A stretch of DNA of 64,000 nucleotides, taken from Saccharomyces mikatae IFO 1815 (Eukaryota > Ascomycota > Saccharomycetes > Saccharomycetales > Saccharomycetaceae). Position numbers and translations under genes: made by a program. Below, piece by piece: positions 32,483 through 41,331 of the stretch. Under the pieces are notes generated by a model. The model saw only the letters and a program-made list of their open reading frames with translations. It was not told where the DNA came from and ran no database searches. The first letter of the stretch is position 1. Every line of letters begins with the position of its first letter. The stretch is from the NCBI RefSeq assembly GCF_947241705.1, contig NC_079270.1, positions 992,001 through 1,056,000 of the forward strand, written 5' to 3'.

Positions 32483-34129
32483 TTATTGTGAATTGAATAG
32501 GTTTCCATTATTAGGTTTAGAATTACAGTTTTTCTTTGCTTGTGTTTTCGACCTTGAATCCGAGAGTAAAGATTGTGATCTTTTGAGTTTACTTGCTCTT
32601 TTCTTTGTTACGTTTGAACTTAAATTTCCTGCACTCGAATCTGTATTTGACGATGGTGGCAAGGATGATGATGAATCCTGGTTAAATTGGTCAATATTTG
32701 CCACAATAATTTGAAATTTAGGAGGTCTTTTCCCATTTTTCTTGATCCTACCCTTTGAATTGTTATTACCTGTTTTGCTCTTGAAAGAAACTGTATTTGG
32801 ATTTGAAGTGGGATTAATAACTGTATCGCTCCTAAAAGACCCCATTTTAGGCAGTTCTGGAATTTGTAAAACAGAAGCACCTGCAGTTGTATTATGTAAA
32901 GAGTTACAATTAGGTGTTGGTGATAAAGGTAATCTTGTTAATCCTAAATCAAACAACTGGTCATCTACATTGGAGTCTAGAATCGCATCCGATCTGGAAG
33001 TTAATAAAGGAATCCTAGGGTTATCAAATTTTGAGATGGATTTCGTTATTGACGAATTTAATTGAATTGTGGTAGGCGAAGAGCCATAAATGTCGGGTTT
33101 GTTTTCGTTGTCCTTAGTTAGTGTGCTAGTACCGTTTATGGTATCCTGAGGTGTTTTAATGAATAATTTCTTGCTGTTAGATCTTAAGGGTGTTCTTTGC
33201 AAGATGCTGTTAGCGTTTTCCAATCCTATAGATGTCGAATTAGTAGTGATATCCTTTCTTGCTTTTTGAAAATCCACCAACGCACTGTTAGAGGATATCA
33301 ATGCTTTTGCATAAGGTGTACCGACATCATTCAAAATTTTTCTACCATACGGCGTCAACGACAAAGAAGATAATCTCTTCGATGGAGACGTCGTCAATGG
33401 TTGGTTGAACATCAAGTTCATGTCAATCTTACTAAGAGGAGTGCGTGAAAATGCGCCCGTAGATGAAGACGAGGGCGTCTTTCCATTACTTTTTAAAAGA
33501 TTGTTCAAATCCGCATTACTAAAAACATTTTGTTGTTGATTAAAGTTCTCTGCTGTGTTCTGTTCGGCAGCGCTAGAATCTGTAACAAATCGAAGCGGTG
33601 TTTTTGCTGGGGTTTTGTGAAAGAAATTGAAATTAGTAGAGGGAGAGTCCAGCAAGAATTCTTTAAATTGTTCTGGGGATGCAACCAGAAACTCACTAGG
33701 TAGGGAGTTGCCGAACTGTAAAACGGAAGAAGGCTGAACATTAATATCCTCCAAAGTCTCACTTGTGTCCGTTCTTGTCACCGCAGGAGGTACAAGTGAC
33801 CCTAGATGTTGCTGTTGCTGTATCTTCTGCTGCTGTACCTGCTGGTGATGCGGTAATATACTGTTTTCGACCAATGACGATTCGTTACTCGAACTGTTAT
33901 GCGTGTCTGTATTGGCAAAATGGTCCTGTGTTTGTTGATACTGATTAGAAGAATACGGTGTAGGAAATTGGGTCGTTGTGGGCAATGGACTGTTAAAATT
34001 GTACTTAAATTCCGACATCACTTTCAAAAAATTCGTATCAGCATTATTATCTGTGGGAAGCTGTCTTGAAGAAGCTGCTGCTGCCCGAGTTGTTGAATAG
34101 CTCTGCTGGTAGCCTGTATTCTTGTCCAT
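32483..34129 (-). CDS. NDD1: NDD1: Fkh2 co-activator of CLB2 cluster
   Basis: The protein has 548 residues from the ATG at 34,129 (MDKNTGYQQSYSTTRAAAAS). Upstream codons are open but lack an ATG. It is mostly disordered with Gln/Ser/Asn-rich tracts, including QQVQQQKIQQQQ near residue 105. The conserved blocks are FLKVMSEFKYNFNSPLPTT near the N-terminus and FKEFLLDSPSTNFNFFHKTPAKTPLRFVTDS in the middle, plus many Ser/Thr-Pro CDK sites. The C-terminus is basic (KKRASKLKRSQSLLSDS). Ndd1 is recruited to Mcm1-Fkh2 promoters at G2/M after phosphorylation. Its glutamine tract is shorter than in S. cerevisiae as I recall. Confidence 0.95.
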   Translation of the reverse strand: MDKNTGYQQSYSTTRAAAASSRQLPTDNNADTNFLKVMSEFKYNFNSPLPTTTQFPTPYSSNQYQQTQDHFANTDTHNSSSNESSLVENSILPHHQQVQQQKIQQQQHLGSLVPPAVTRTDTSETLEDINVQPSSVLQFGNSLPSEFLVASPEQFKEFLLDSPSTNFNFFHKTPAKTPLRFVTDSSAAEQNTAENFNQQQNVFSNADLNNLLKSNGKTPSSSSTGAFSRTPLSKIDMNLMFNQPLTTSPSKRLSSLSLTPYGRKILNDVGTPYAKALISSNSALVDFQKARKDITTNSTSIGLENANSILQRTPLRSNSKKLFIKTPQDTINGTSTLTKDNENKPDIYGSSPTTIQLNSSITKSISKFDNPRIPLLTSRSDAILDSNVDDQLFDLGLTRLPLSPTPNCNSLHNTTAGASVLQIPELPKMGSFRSDTVINPTSNPNTVSFKSKTGNNNSKGRIKKNGKRPPKFQIIVANIDQFNQDSSSSLPPSSNTDSSAGNLSSNVTKKRASKLKRSQSLLSDSRSKTQAKKNCNSKPNNGNLFNSQ

Positions 34130-34479
34130 TGCTGAAATCAATGTGTTGTTCTGACTGATCTTCTCCACTCTGGACGCTTATTTTAACCTACAATGCCACA
34201 ATAAAGTATTTAAAATATCCTTGCTGCTCCTTAAGGCTTTGTTTTATTTTGTTTAGTTTTTGTTTTGTTTTGTTTTTTTTTTGCGTCCAGTATTTTTCGC
34301 GAGGAGGGTTATGCCAAACGCCAAAATCTATGCGGGTACTACCGTTGGTTTGTTTACTGAAACGTTACTAGCAATGCACAGCAGGCAATAAACACTTGTA
34401 GATGAGTATATGGGACACCAGAAGCTTTTAGCAGGACTTCGGTGAAAAGACTGTTGAGAATAACGAATAGTAAAATCTT
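34130..34479. other. NDD1-NUD1 divergent promoter
   Basis: This 350 bp carries repeated TTTTG units at about 34,235-34,280 and an SBF-type site. It must serve both cell-cycle genes. Confidence 0.6.
34294..34301 (-). promoter_or_regulatory. SCB-like (Swi4/Swi6) site before NDD1
   Basis: The minus strand reads CGCGAAAA, an exact match to the SBF core CRCGAAAA. It lies 165 bp upstream of the NDD1 ATG and 180 bp upstream of NUD1. NDD1 is known to be expressed periodically around S phase, which this site would explain. Confidence 0.55.
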
Positions 34480-36975
34480 ATGCAAATGGATATGAATGAC
34501 CAGGAGGCAGAACTATCCAGCCAACTGGAGAATTTAACGATAAGTTCACCACGGAAGCTACGCTCGAAAACGTACAATAACAACGGTAAAGTGTTTAAGA
34601 AATATGAAAGTAATCACGATTTCCAAGAATCAAATTTTACTTCACAAGTCGTGGAGCCCACAATATCCGATTCCGTGAAAAAACCTCCGACAATGACTGT
34701 TTTGAACAACTACAGTACGGTCCATCAAAAAGTGCCATCAGGGTTCTCAGGCACGACTGCTACATCACATCAAGAGGCTCAATGGAAGCAGTATTTCCCT
34801 GGTATCAGTAGTGGCGGCACGACTAATGTAGGAGGTCGTGTTGGCACTGCAAACAAGGTACCTGAATCTGACCTTATAGTTAGTGATTTGGTTAAGGATT
34901 TATCTGGTGTACTGGAAACAAATACATTTAAAAGACATCTAGATATGAAGAATAAAAGCACTACAACACAGCCCCACGAAATTCATGATACAGTAAGTGT
35001 CTCCCATTCTAAAGATTTCTTTAGTGGCGAAAAAGTATCATCGTTTTCTGATGATAGCGATTCTGGGCCAGCGGCTGAAGCTCACGATGTCTTTGATGGT
35101 ATATTAAAAAAGCAACAATCAAATTATTTGGTGGGTTCTTATACAAGCAGTAACAGTAATAAAGATATCAACAATGCTAAAACGAAAGAGGGTGAGATGA
35201 ACACTTCCAACTCGTTCAATTTTTCATCTTCCTCATCTATGTCCTCCTCTCATACGCAATCAAGTAGAAAATCGAAAGGTCTTAAAAAACCCCCACTGAA
35301 CACTATATCCCCGGGCCAATTGGGGTATCAGTTCAATCATACGCATGGCGCATGGGATCCCCCGCTGAATCAAGGATTGGATGTGTCTAGTTCACATTCT
35401 TTAGACAATACATCGTCCAATCAGTCACAGTTAGCCACAATGGTACCAACTGGAGATACCAACACCAAGGATAAGGCGCCTTCAATTTTAAATAAAAAGG
35501 CGTACGAATTCGTCAGTACCAAGCCAGATGACGTTGGCTACTGCCAAGAGAAAATACAAGAAGAAAGACTTGGAAATAATGATGACACTCCTCTGGACAC
35601 CCCAAAGTTCAATGAACGTTTCGCAAAAAATGGCACCAGGGCAAAAATCAAAAAGCAAATACGTACCTCTCGTTCTATCTCTAACTCCAATCTACTAGAA
35701 GCCCACAAGAAGCTCAAAAACTACCCCAGAGTTGAAGACATTACATCCATTTCTGAAGTCGACACATCGTTCAATGAATCGGAAAGACAACTGATAACAA
35801 TCTTGACGAGCAAACTACATGATATTTCAGACTACGACTCCGATTGGTCAAAAATTTTGAAGGTTGACCTATCAAAGGGTAAACTGAAAAATATGTTTGG
35901 TTTGCAAAGACTACTACCAAGTCTATTACTATTAAATCTCAATGACAATGAGATGAACACTCTGGAAGGAATCTCATCAAACGTTGTCCAGCTATTTTGT
36001 TCCAACAACAAGATCACAAGTGCACATTGTTCATTGGTCGGATTCGAAGACCTCGAATGCCTAGATTTATCGTATAACTACCTGAATACAAGTCTAAAAT
36101 TTTTGTCACCCTGTCGTCATTTGCAAGAGGTAAACCTTTCTTATAACTCAATCCAATCTCTAGAAGGCATAGGATCGTCCAGGATCAAAAAACTGAATCT
36201 TGCGAACAACGAGATTAATGGCATCATCGATTTTGAACAATTAATTCTAACAAACAACTCCGTTGTTGGTGGTTGGTTGACCGTGGAAGCCTTGGATCTG
36301 AGCAACAATAATATAATGGGAGTAAGGAATATCAATTGCCTGCCCCACCTGAAAACTCTAAACCTTAATGGCAACCCGCTGGTCTCCATTGTAGAATCCG
36401 TAAAGATTGAAAACGTATCGCTAAAAGCGCTTTCCATCAAAAACACCGGTGGCGCGTTATCTAAATTACAAAACTACAAGCTCAATGACCAGTTTATCTT
36501 CCCCTATCAAAATCTAAAGATCCTAAAGTTGGACGGCTTCGCCCAAATAAGCAGGTGGCAAAAATGGCCTGCTTCTTTGCAAAATCTGGAGATCAATGGT
36601 GGACTTGCCTCATATTTGCCGCGATTTCCTTCCCTTAAGTCCACAAACCTATATTCTCTAACGATAGCTAATATTAGAGACTTCACCCACCTACCAGTAG
36701 ATCTCTCGAAGGAACTTCCGTTCCTGCAGGAACTACACCTACCGGGCAACAACCTGCAAAGCGCGCATAAGTTAACAAAAACCCTCCCGCGTCAATCGGT
36801 AAAGTTCCTCGACTTGCGGAATAACCCAATCACAGCCCCATGCCGCGATCACAATACCACAAGCCTGTATCATCAGCAGATGCTCCAGATTGCTGGCCTC
36901 TGCCAGCAGCAATGTCCCGCGCTGGCGACCCTGTGGTTAGATGACACTCCTGCCCCAACCGCCACGCACCTGTAA
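34480..36975 (+). CDS. NUD1: NUD1: spindle pole body outer-plaque scaffold
   Basis: The protein has 831 residues. The N-terminal half is disordered and Ser/Asn-rich with conserved islands (FSGTTATSHQEAQWKQYFPG, ISPGQLGYQFNHTHGAWDPP). The C-terminal half is a run of SDS22-type leucine-rich repeats from about residue 465 to 790 (LLLNLNDNEMNTLEGI, LECLDLSYNYLN, LQEVNLSYNSIQSLEGI, VEALDLSNNNI, LKTLNLNGNPL). Nud1 anchors the mitotic exit network kinase at the spindle pole and organises astral microtubules. The long polyasparagine run of the S. cerevisiae protein is absent here, which accounts for most of the length difference (about 851 residues there). A second in-frame ATG lies two codons downstream and could be the real start. 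Confidence 0.95.
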   Translation: MQMDMNDQEAELSSQLENLTISSPRKLRSKTYNNNGKVFKKYESNHDFQESNFTSQVVEPTISDSVKKPPTMTVLNNYSTVHQKVPSGFSGTTATSHQEAQWKQYFPGISSGGTTNVGGRVGTANKVPESDLIVSDLVKDLSGVLETNTFKRHLDMKNKSTTTQPHEIHDTVSVSHSKDFFSGEKVSSFSDDSDSGPAAEAHDVFDGILKKQQSNYLVGSYTSSNSNKDINNAKTKEGEMNTSNSFNFSSSSSMSSSHTQSSRKSKGLKKPPLNTISPGQLGYQFNHTHGAWDPPLNQGLDVSSSHSLDNTSSNQSQLATMVPTGDTNTKDKAPSILNKKAYEFVSTKPDDVGYCQEKIQEERLGNNDDTPLDTPKFNERFAKNGTRAKIKKQIRTSRSISNSNLLEAHKKLKNYPRVEDITSISEVDTSFNESERQLITILTSKLHDISDYDSDWSKILKVDLSKGKLKNMFGLQRLLPSLLLLNLNDNEMNTLEGISSNVVQLFCSNNKITSAHCSLVGFEDLECLDLSYNYLNTSLKFLSPCRHLQEVNLSYNSIQSLEGIGSSRIKKLNLANNEINGIIDFEQLILTNNSVVGGWLTVEALDLSNNNIMGVRNINCLPHLKTLNLNGNPLVSIVESVKIENVSLKALSIKNTGGALSKLQNYKLNDQFIFPYQNLKILKLDGFAQISRWQKWPASLQNLEINGGLASYLPRFPSLKSTNLYSLTIANIRDFTHLPVDLSKELPFLQELHLPGNNLQSAHKLTKTLPRQSVKFLDLRNNPITAPCRDHNTTSLYHQQMLQIAGLCQQQCPALATLWLDDTPAPTATHL

Positions 36976-37125
36976 CCAAGAATTATAACAATACACAGTA
37001 CAAAGTTTGTATGCTTGTATGTATGTAACTACTAAAACCTCTGTAATAATTTCACTGTTTTGTGTGACAGTTTATTTACTTATTCATTTCTTCATTAAGT
37101 ACCAGCCGAGAATGATGTCATTTCC

Positions 37126-37243
37126 CCCCTCATTTTTGCTCTGCTTATGATTCCCCGCCCGGGCCATGGTACGGCTGTTTCCCGGCGATGCGGAGCTTCC
37201 GTCCTGAGGGATCTTTTCTCCAACAGTGATGAAAAATGAGGGG
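37126..37243. promoter_or_regulatory. Inverted STRE-containing 12-mers before ALD4
   Basis: CCCCTCATTTTT at 37,126-37,137 and its exact reverse complement AAAAATGAGGGG at 37,232-37,243 flank a 94 bp GC-rich core. Each contains CCCCT/AGGGG, the Msn2/4 stress element. A second motif (TAAGCAG or CTGCTTA) also recurs next to each arm in inverted orientation. ALD4 is glucose-repressed, and these sites are plausible control elements. Confidence 0.5.
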
Positions 37244-37300
37244 CGGGTATAGGTAAGCAGAATGAGGAGAAATTTGTAATGAAAAAGGAGGTTCGGCGGT

Positions 37301-37308
37301 TATATAAA
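37301..37308 (+). promoter_or_regulatory. TATA box before ALD4
   Basis: TATATAAA lies 132 bp upstream of the ALD4 ATG, at the typical distance for a strongly regulated yeast gene. Confidence 0.7.
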
Positions 37309-37432
37309 TGGAGGATGTTGCCGGTGTAAATTAAATTTATTCCGTTTTTCCCTCACTAATTCTTGATAATTGAAGGTTTAAAGCATCAGAAAAAACCAAT
37401 TCAAGAAAATACAATAACTAAAATAATAAAGC

Positions 37433-38992
37433 ATGTTTAGTAGGTCCACGCTCTGCTTAAAAACGTCTGCATCTTCCATCGGGAGACTGCAACTGAGATA
37501 CTTTTCGCACCTTCCTATGACGGTGCCTATCAAGCTTCCAAATGGATTGGAATATGAACAACCAACAGGGTTGTTTATCAATAACAAGTTCGTTCCATCG
37601 AAGCAGAACAAGACCTTCGAAGTCATAAACCCTTCCACAGAAGAAGAAATATGTCACATTTATGAAGGTAGGGAAGATGATGTGGAAGAGGCCGTGCAGG
37701 CTGCCGACCGCGCCTTCACCAATGGGTCCTGGTCAGGTATTGATCCTCTGAACAGGGGTAAGGCGTTGTACAGATTGGCCGAATTAATTGAACAAGACAA
37801 GGATGTCATTGCTTCCATTGAAACCTTGGACAATGGTAAGGCTATCTCATCTGCCAGAGGCGATGTCGAGTTAGTTATCAACTACCTGAAGTCCTCTGCT
37901 GGCTTTGCTGATAAAATTGACGGTAGAATGATCGATACTGGCAGAACACATTTCTCATACACTAAGAGACAACCACTGGGTGTTTGTGGGCAAATTATTC
38001 CTTGGAATTTCCCATTATTGATGTGGGCTTGGAAAATCGCTCCCGCCTTGGTCACCGGTAACACCGTGGTGTTGAAAACTGCTGAATCCACTCCATTGTC
38101 CGCTCTGTACGTATCCAAATACATACCTCAAGCAGGTATTCCACCAGGTGTGGTCAACATCGTGTCTGGGTTTGGTAAGATCGTAGGTGAAGCCATTACG
38201 AACCACCCAAAGATCAAGAAGGTTGCCTTCACAGGGTCCACGGCTACGGGTAGACACATTTATCAATCCGCAGCCGCAGGTCTGAAAAAAGTAACATTAG
38301 AACTGGGTGGTAAATCACCAAACATTGTCTTCGCGGATGCCGAATTGAAAAAAGCCGTGCAAAACATCATTCTTGGTATCTATTACAATTCTGGTGAAGT
38401 CTGCTGTGCGGGTTCAAGAGTGTACGTGGAGGAATCTATTTACGATAAGTTCATTGAGGAGTTCAAGGCTGCCTCCGAATCCATCAAAGTGGGTGACCCG
38501 TTCGATGAATCTACTTTCCAAGGTGCACAGACTTCTCAAATGCAATTAAACAAAATTCTAAAATACGTTGACATCGGTAAGGGTGAAGGTGCCACCTTGA
38601 TTACCGGTGGTGAAAGATTAGGCAGTAAGGGTTACTTCATTAAGCCAACTGTTTTCGGTGATGTTAAGGAAGACATGAGAATTGTCAAGGAGGAAATCTT
38701 TGGTCCTGTTGTCACTGTTACCAAATTCAAATCTACAGATGAGGTCATTAACATGGCAAACGACTCTGAATATGGGTTGGCTGCTGGTATTCACACATCT
38801 AATATCAACACCGCCTTAAAAGTGGCTGATAGAGTAAATGCAGGTACCGTTTGGATAAACACTTATAACGATTTTCACCATGCAGTTCCTTTCGGTGGGT
38901 TCAATGCATCTGGTTTGGGCAGGGAAATGTCTGTTGACGCTTTACAGAACTATTTGCAAGTTAAAGCCGTCCGTGCCAAGTTAGAAGAGTAG
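37433..38992 (+). CDS. ALD4: ALD4: mitochondrial acetaldehyde dehydrogenase
   Basis: The protein has 519 residues, the S. cerevisiae length. The first 24 residues ([20 protein letters not shown]) form a basic presequence for the matrix. The ALDH fold follows with [18 protein letters not shown], the nucleotide-binding FTGSTATGR, the glutamate motif LELGGKSPN, and the catalytic cysteine motif [10 protein letters not shown] (Cys324, beside Cys325). The motif EEIFGPV and the terminal [11 protein letters not shown] are intact. The enzyme oxidises acetaldehyde to acetate with NAD or NADP, is stimulated by potassium, and supports growth on ethanol. Codon bias is strong, indicating high expression. 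Confidence 0.97.
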   Translation: MFSRSTLCLKTSASSIGRLQLRYFSHLPMTVPIKLPNGLEYEQPTGLFINNKFVPSKQNKTFEVINPSTEEEICHIYEGREDDVEEAVQAADRAFTNGSWSGIDPLNRGKALYRLAELIEQDKDVIASIETLDNGKAISSARGDVELVINYLKSSAGFADKIDGRMIDTGRTHFSYTKRQPLGVCGQIIPWNFPLLMWAWKIAPALVTGNTVVLKTAESTPLSALYVSKYIPQAGIPPGVVNIVSGFGKIVGEAITNHPKIKKVAFTGSTATGRHIYQSAAAGLKKVTLELGGKSPNIVFADAELKKAVQNIILGIYYNSGEVCCAGSRVYVEESIYDKFIEEFKAASESIKVGDPFDESTFQGAQTSQMQLNKILKYVDIGKGEGATLITGGERLGSKGYFIKPTVFGDVKEDMRIVKEEIFGPVVTVTKFKSTDEVINMANDSEYGLAAGIHTSNINTALKVADRVNAGTVWINTYNDFHHAVPFGGFNASGLGREMSVDALQNYLQVKAVRAKLEE

Positions 38993-39261
38993 AGTAGTTA
39001 GAATAGACTCGTTGCCCTTTTCCATGTTTACTTACATACATAAATTAAATATTCTGTCTTTTTGTTATATCCCGACCATGCCATCACTTTAGATGAAAAA
39101 ATGTACTTTAAAAAATCAAAAATTATTTTTTTTACGAAAGTTTTTAATTGTATTACATGATTCTTTTTTTTGTTTCTTTTATCTCGTTATCTATCTAAAT
39201 TACTCAAAAAAAGAGGAAAGAATTTTTCGGGACGCCTTCTTCTTTTCTCTCTTTAGACTAT

Positions 39262-40626
39262 TTAAAATACATCACCTTGGTCAAACATAGCATCAGAGAC
39301 CTTAATGAAACTTGCAATGTTGGCACCTTTGACTAAAGATGGCAAGGTGTTACCGTCCTTAGTGTACTTCTTAGCAGAATCAATACATTCGTTGAAACAG
39401 TTGACCATAATTCTCTTCAATTCCTGGTCGACCCTTTCACTGGTCCAAGTGATTCTTTGGGAGTTTTGAGCCATTTCTAAACCAGAAACGGCAACACCAC
39501 CCAAGTTAGCAGCCTTTGGTGGACCGTACCAAACAGCATCCTTTGGTCCAGCAGCTGTGGAACGTGCTGTTTCAAAAACGGCAATAGCTTCTGGAGTGGA
39601 ACCCATGTTGGAACCTTCAGCAATAAACTTCACACCTTGAGCAACCAAAGCCTTGGCTTCTTCGCCACTAACTTCATTTTGGGTAGCACATGGCAAGGCA
39701 ATGTCGACCTTTTGAACATGGGTCCATGGACGAGCGCCTGCAATGTATTGGACTTTGTTTTCTGTGAAAGTAGAGTATTCGTTGACAATTTGCTCCAAAG
39801 ACTTGAAGTTGACTTTAGCAGTGGCGATGTCAGCGATTTGTTCGGATGTGATACCGGTTTCAGAAATGATACAACCCTTAGAGTCCGACAGAGAAACGAC
39901 AGTAGCACCAAGCTCGATGACTTTCAAAGCTGCGTATTGAGCAACATTACCACTACCAGAGATGGTGACACGCTTACCTTCAAAAGATTCCTTACCGTTT
40001 GTGGCATAGTCAATCATAGCTTGAGTATAGTAAACCAAACCATAACCAGTGGCTTCTGGTCTAATCAAGGAACCACCCCAGTTCAAACCCTTACCGGTCA
40101 AGACACCTTCCCAGGAGTTCTTGTATGATCTGTAAGCACCGAATAGGTAACCGATTTCACGACCACCAACACCGATATCACCAGCTGGAACGTCAGTGTC
40201 TTGACCAATGTGTCTGCTTAGTTCTCTCATGAAAGCGTAACAAATTCTTCTGATTTCGTTGTTGGATCTACCCTTCAAGTCCACACATAGACCACCTTTA
40301 CCACCACCCATGTCCAGGCCAGTCAAAGAGTTCTTGAAAATTTGCTCGAAACCCAAGAATTTCAAAATAGACAAGTTCACGGAGGGATGGAAACGTAGAC
40401 CACCCTTGTATGGACCCTTAGCCGAGTTGTATTGCACTCTGTAACCTTGAGCAACTTCTTGTTCACCCTTGTCATTCTCCCAAGTAACTCTAAACTGTAT
40501 AATTCTTTCAGGGACAGAAACAATTGGCAAAACCTTTTTGTATTCTGGGTGTTGTTCAAAAAGTGTGGAGTCTTCCAATGAAGAGACGACTTCCTCGTAA
40601 GCTTGTTGAAATTCTGGCTCTGACAT
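39262..40626 (-). CDS. GDH1: GDH1: NADP-dependent glutamate dehydrogenase
   Basis: The protein has 454 residues, the S. cerevisiae Gdh1 length. The hexameric GluDH fold shows the substrate-binding motif [12 protein letters not shown] with its catalytic lysine, [17 protein letters not shown], and the NADP-binding [18 protein letters not shown]. It makes glutamate from 2-oxoglutarate and ammonium in the cytosol and is the main ammonium-assimilating enzyme on glucose. Codon bias is strong. By synteny this is GDH1 rather than its paralogue GDH3. It converges with ALD4, with 269 bp between the stops. Confidence 0.96.
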   Translation of the reverse strand: MSEPEFQQAYEEVVSSLEDSTLFEQHPEYKKVLPIVSVPERIIQFRVTWENDKGEQEVAQGYRVQYNSAKGPYKGGLRFHPSVNLSILKFLGFEQIFKNSLTGLDMGGGKGGLCVDLKGRSNNEIRRICYAFMRELSRHIGQDTDVPAGDIGVGGREIGYLFGAYRSYKNSWEGVLTGKGLNWGGSLIRPEATGYGLVYYTQAMIDYATNGKESFEGKRVTISGSGNVAQYAALKVIELGATVVSLSDSKGCIISETGITSEQIADIATAKVNFKSLEQIVNEYSTFTENKVQYIAGARPWTHVQKVDIALPCATQNEVSGEEAKALVAQGVKFIAEGSNMGSTPEAIAVFETARSTAAGPKDAVWYGPPKAANLGGVAVSGLEMAQNSQRITWTSERVDQELKRIMVNCFNECIDSAKKYTKDGNTLPSLVKGANIASFIKVSDAMFDQGDVF

Positions 40627-40952
40627 TTCTTTTTCTCGGGTTTTCTTAGCTAGTATATGTGTATAATACGATAATATACTTATTGCGCAATCTTGAAAGT
40701 CTTAAACCAAACTATATCCAAGCTCAGAACGACGCATCATGGATAAACCTATTCGCAACTTTCCTATATTTTATATATGAAAAACTCAAGATTCTCTCAT
40801 TTTCACTTATTCAAATTACGTATACATTTGCTCTTTCCACTACGTCCTTCTCTCACTTTTCTTTTTCCGCAATTTTCCAGTGCTGATTCTCATTACCGTA
40901 CCTGACGAAAAGCCAGAAAACGGCGCAGCAGCTGATAACAGCTTCTCTCTGC

Positions 40953-40959
40953 TGATTGG
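40953..40959 (-). promoter_or_regulatory. CCAAT box (HAP-like) before GDH1
   Basis: TGATTGG on the plus strand reads CCAATCA on the minus strand, matching all but the last position of the HAP consensus TNATTGGT. It is 330 bp upstream of GDH1, which is known to respond to the Hap complex. HAP5 is encoded earlier in this window. Confidence 0.4.
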
Positions 40960-41014
40960 ACCTGGGCCCTACTACTTCTTTTCTTCTTGCCCCACCGCAC
41001 TAAAAATGCATGGG

Positions 41015-41024
41015 CCGGTTCCGG
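41015..41024. promoter_or_regulatory. Leu3 palindrome before GDH1
   Basis: CCGGTTCCGG matches the Leu3 consensus CCGG-N2-CCGG exactly and is embedded in a 12-bp near-palindrome. It is about 390 bp upstream of the GDH1 ATG. Leu3 control of GDH1 is known in S. cerevisiae, so the site is very likely functional. Confidence 0.8.
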
Positions 41025-41073
41025 CGCTCTTGTCTTGCGATAAGAAGATCGAAGCCGTCCAATCGTATCGCTA

Positions 41074-41085
41074 GATAAGGTTATC
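41074..41085. promoter_or_regulatory. Inverted GATA pair before GDH1
   Basis: GATAAGGTTATC holds two GATAA cores facing each other two bases apart. Gln3, Gat1 and Dal80 bind such sites in nitrogen-regulated promoters. Function is inferred from the target gene. Confidence 0.4.
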
Positions 41086-41100
41086 CGAGATCAGGTCCGT

Positions 41101-41118
41101 TTCCATGGAGTCATGGAA
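41101..41118. repeat. 7-bp inverted repeat, 4-base loop
   Basis: TTCCATG and CATGGAA flank GAGT, giving a perfect short hairpin upstream of GDH1. No function is recognised. Confidence 0.6.
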
Positions 41119-41290
41119 CCTGCATAAGGGGAGCCCGACACACTAAAGAATAGTGAAGTAACCTGAGTGGTGGTGTAGCACCATATTACTTATGGAATTT
41201 GCTTATCTAGCCAATGGTAGACTATGCCGTCCCCACGCTATTTTCTATAGCAACATTTATGGGTGCTTTTATGCAGAGTAGTGACCAGAT

Positions 41291-41331
41291 TGGCCTAGAA
41301 GATTGGCTTATATGCATGGTCTTCTAGGCCA
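41291..41331. repeat. Perfect 12-bp inverted repeat
   Basis: TGGCCTAGAAGA at 41,291-41,302 is matched exactly by TCTTCTAGGCCA at 41,320-41,331, with a 17-base spacer containing ATGCAT. It is the strongest small inverted repeat I noticed in the window and lies within the long GDH1-ATF1 gap. Confidence 0.85.

Larger units (their letters stand above)
36976..37432. other. ALD4 promoter region
   Basis: This 457 bp follows the NUD1 stop. The core at 37,120-37,260 is GC-rich and highly structured, with matched inverted copies of a STRE-containing 12-mer. A TATA box follows near 37,301. Confidence 0.65.
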
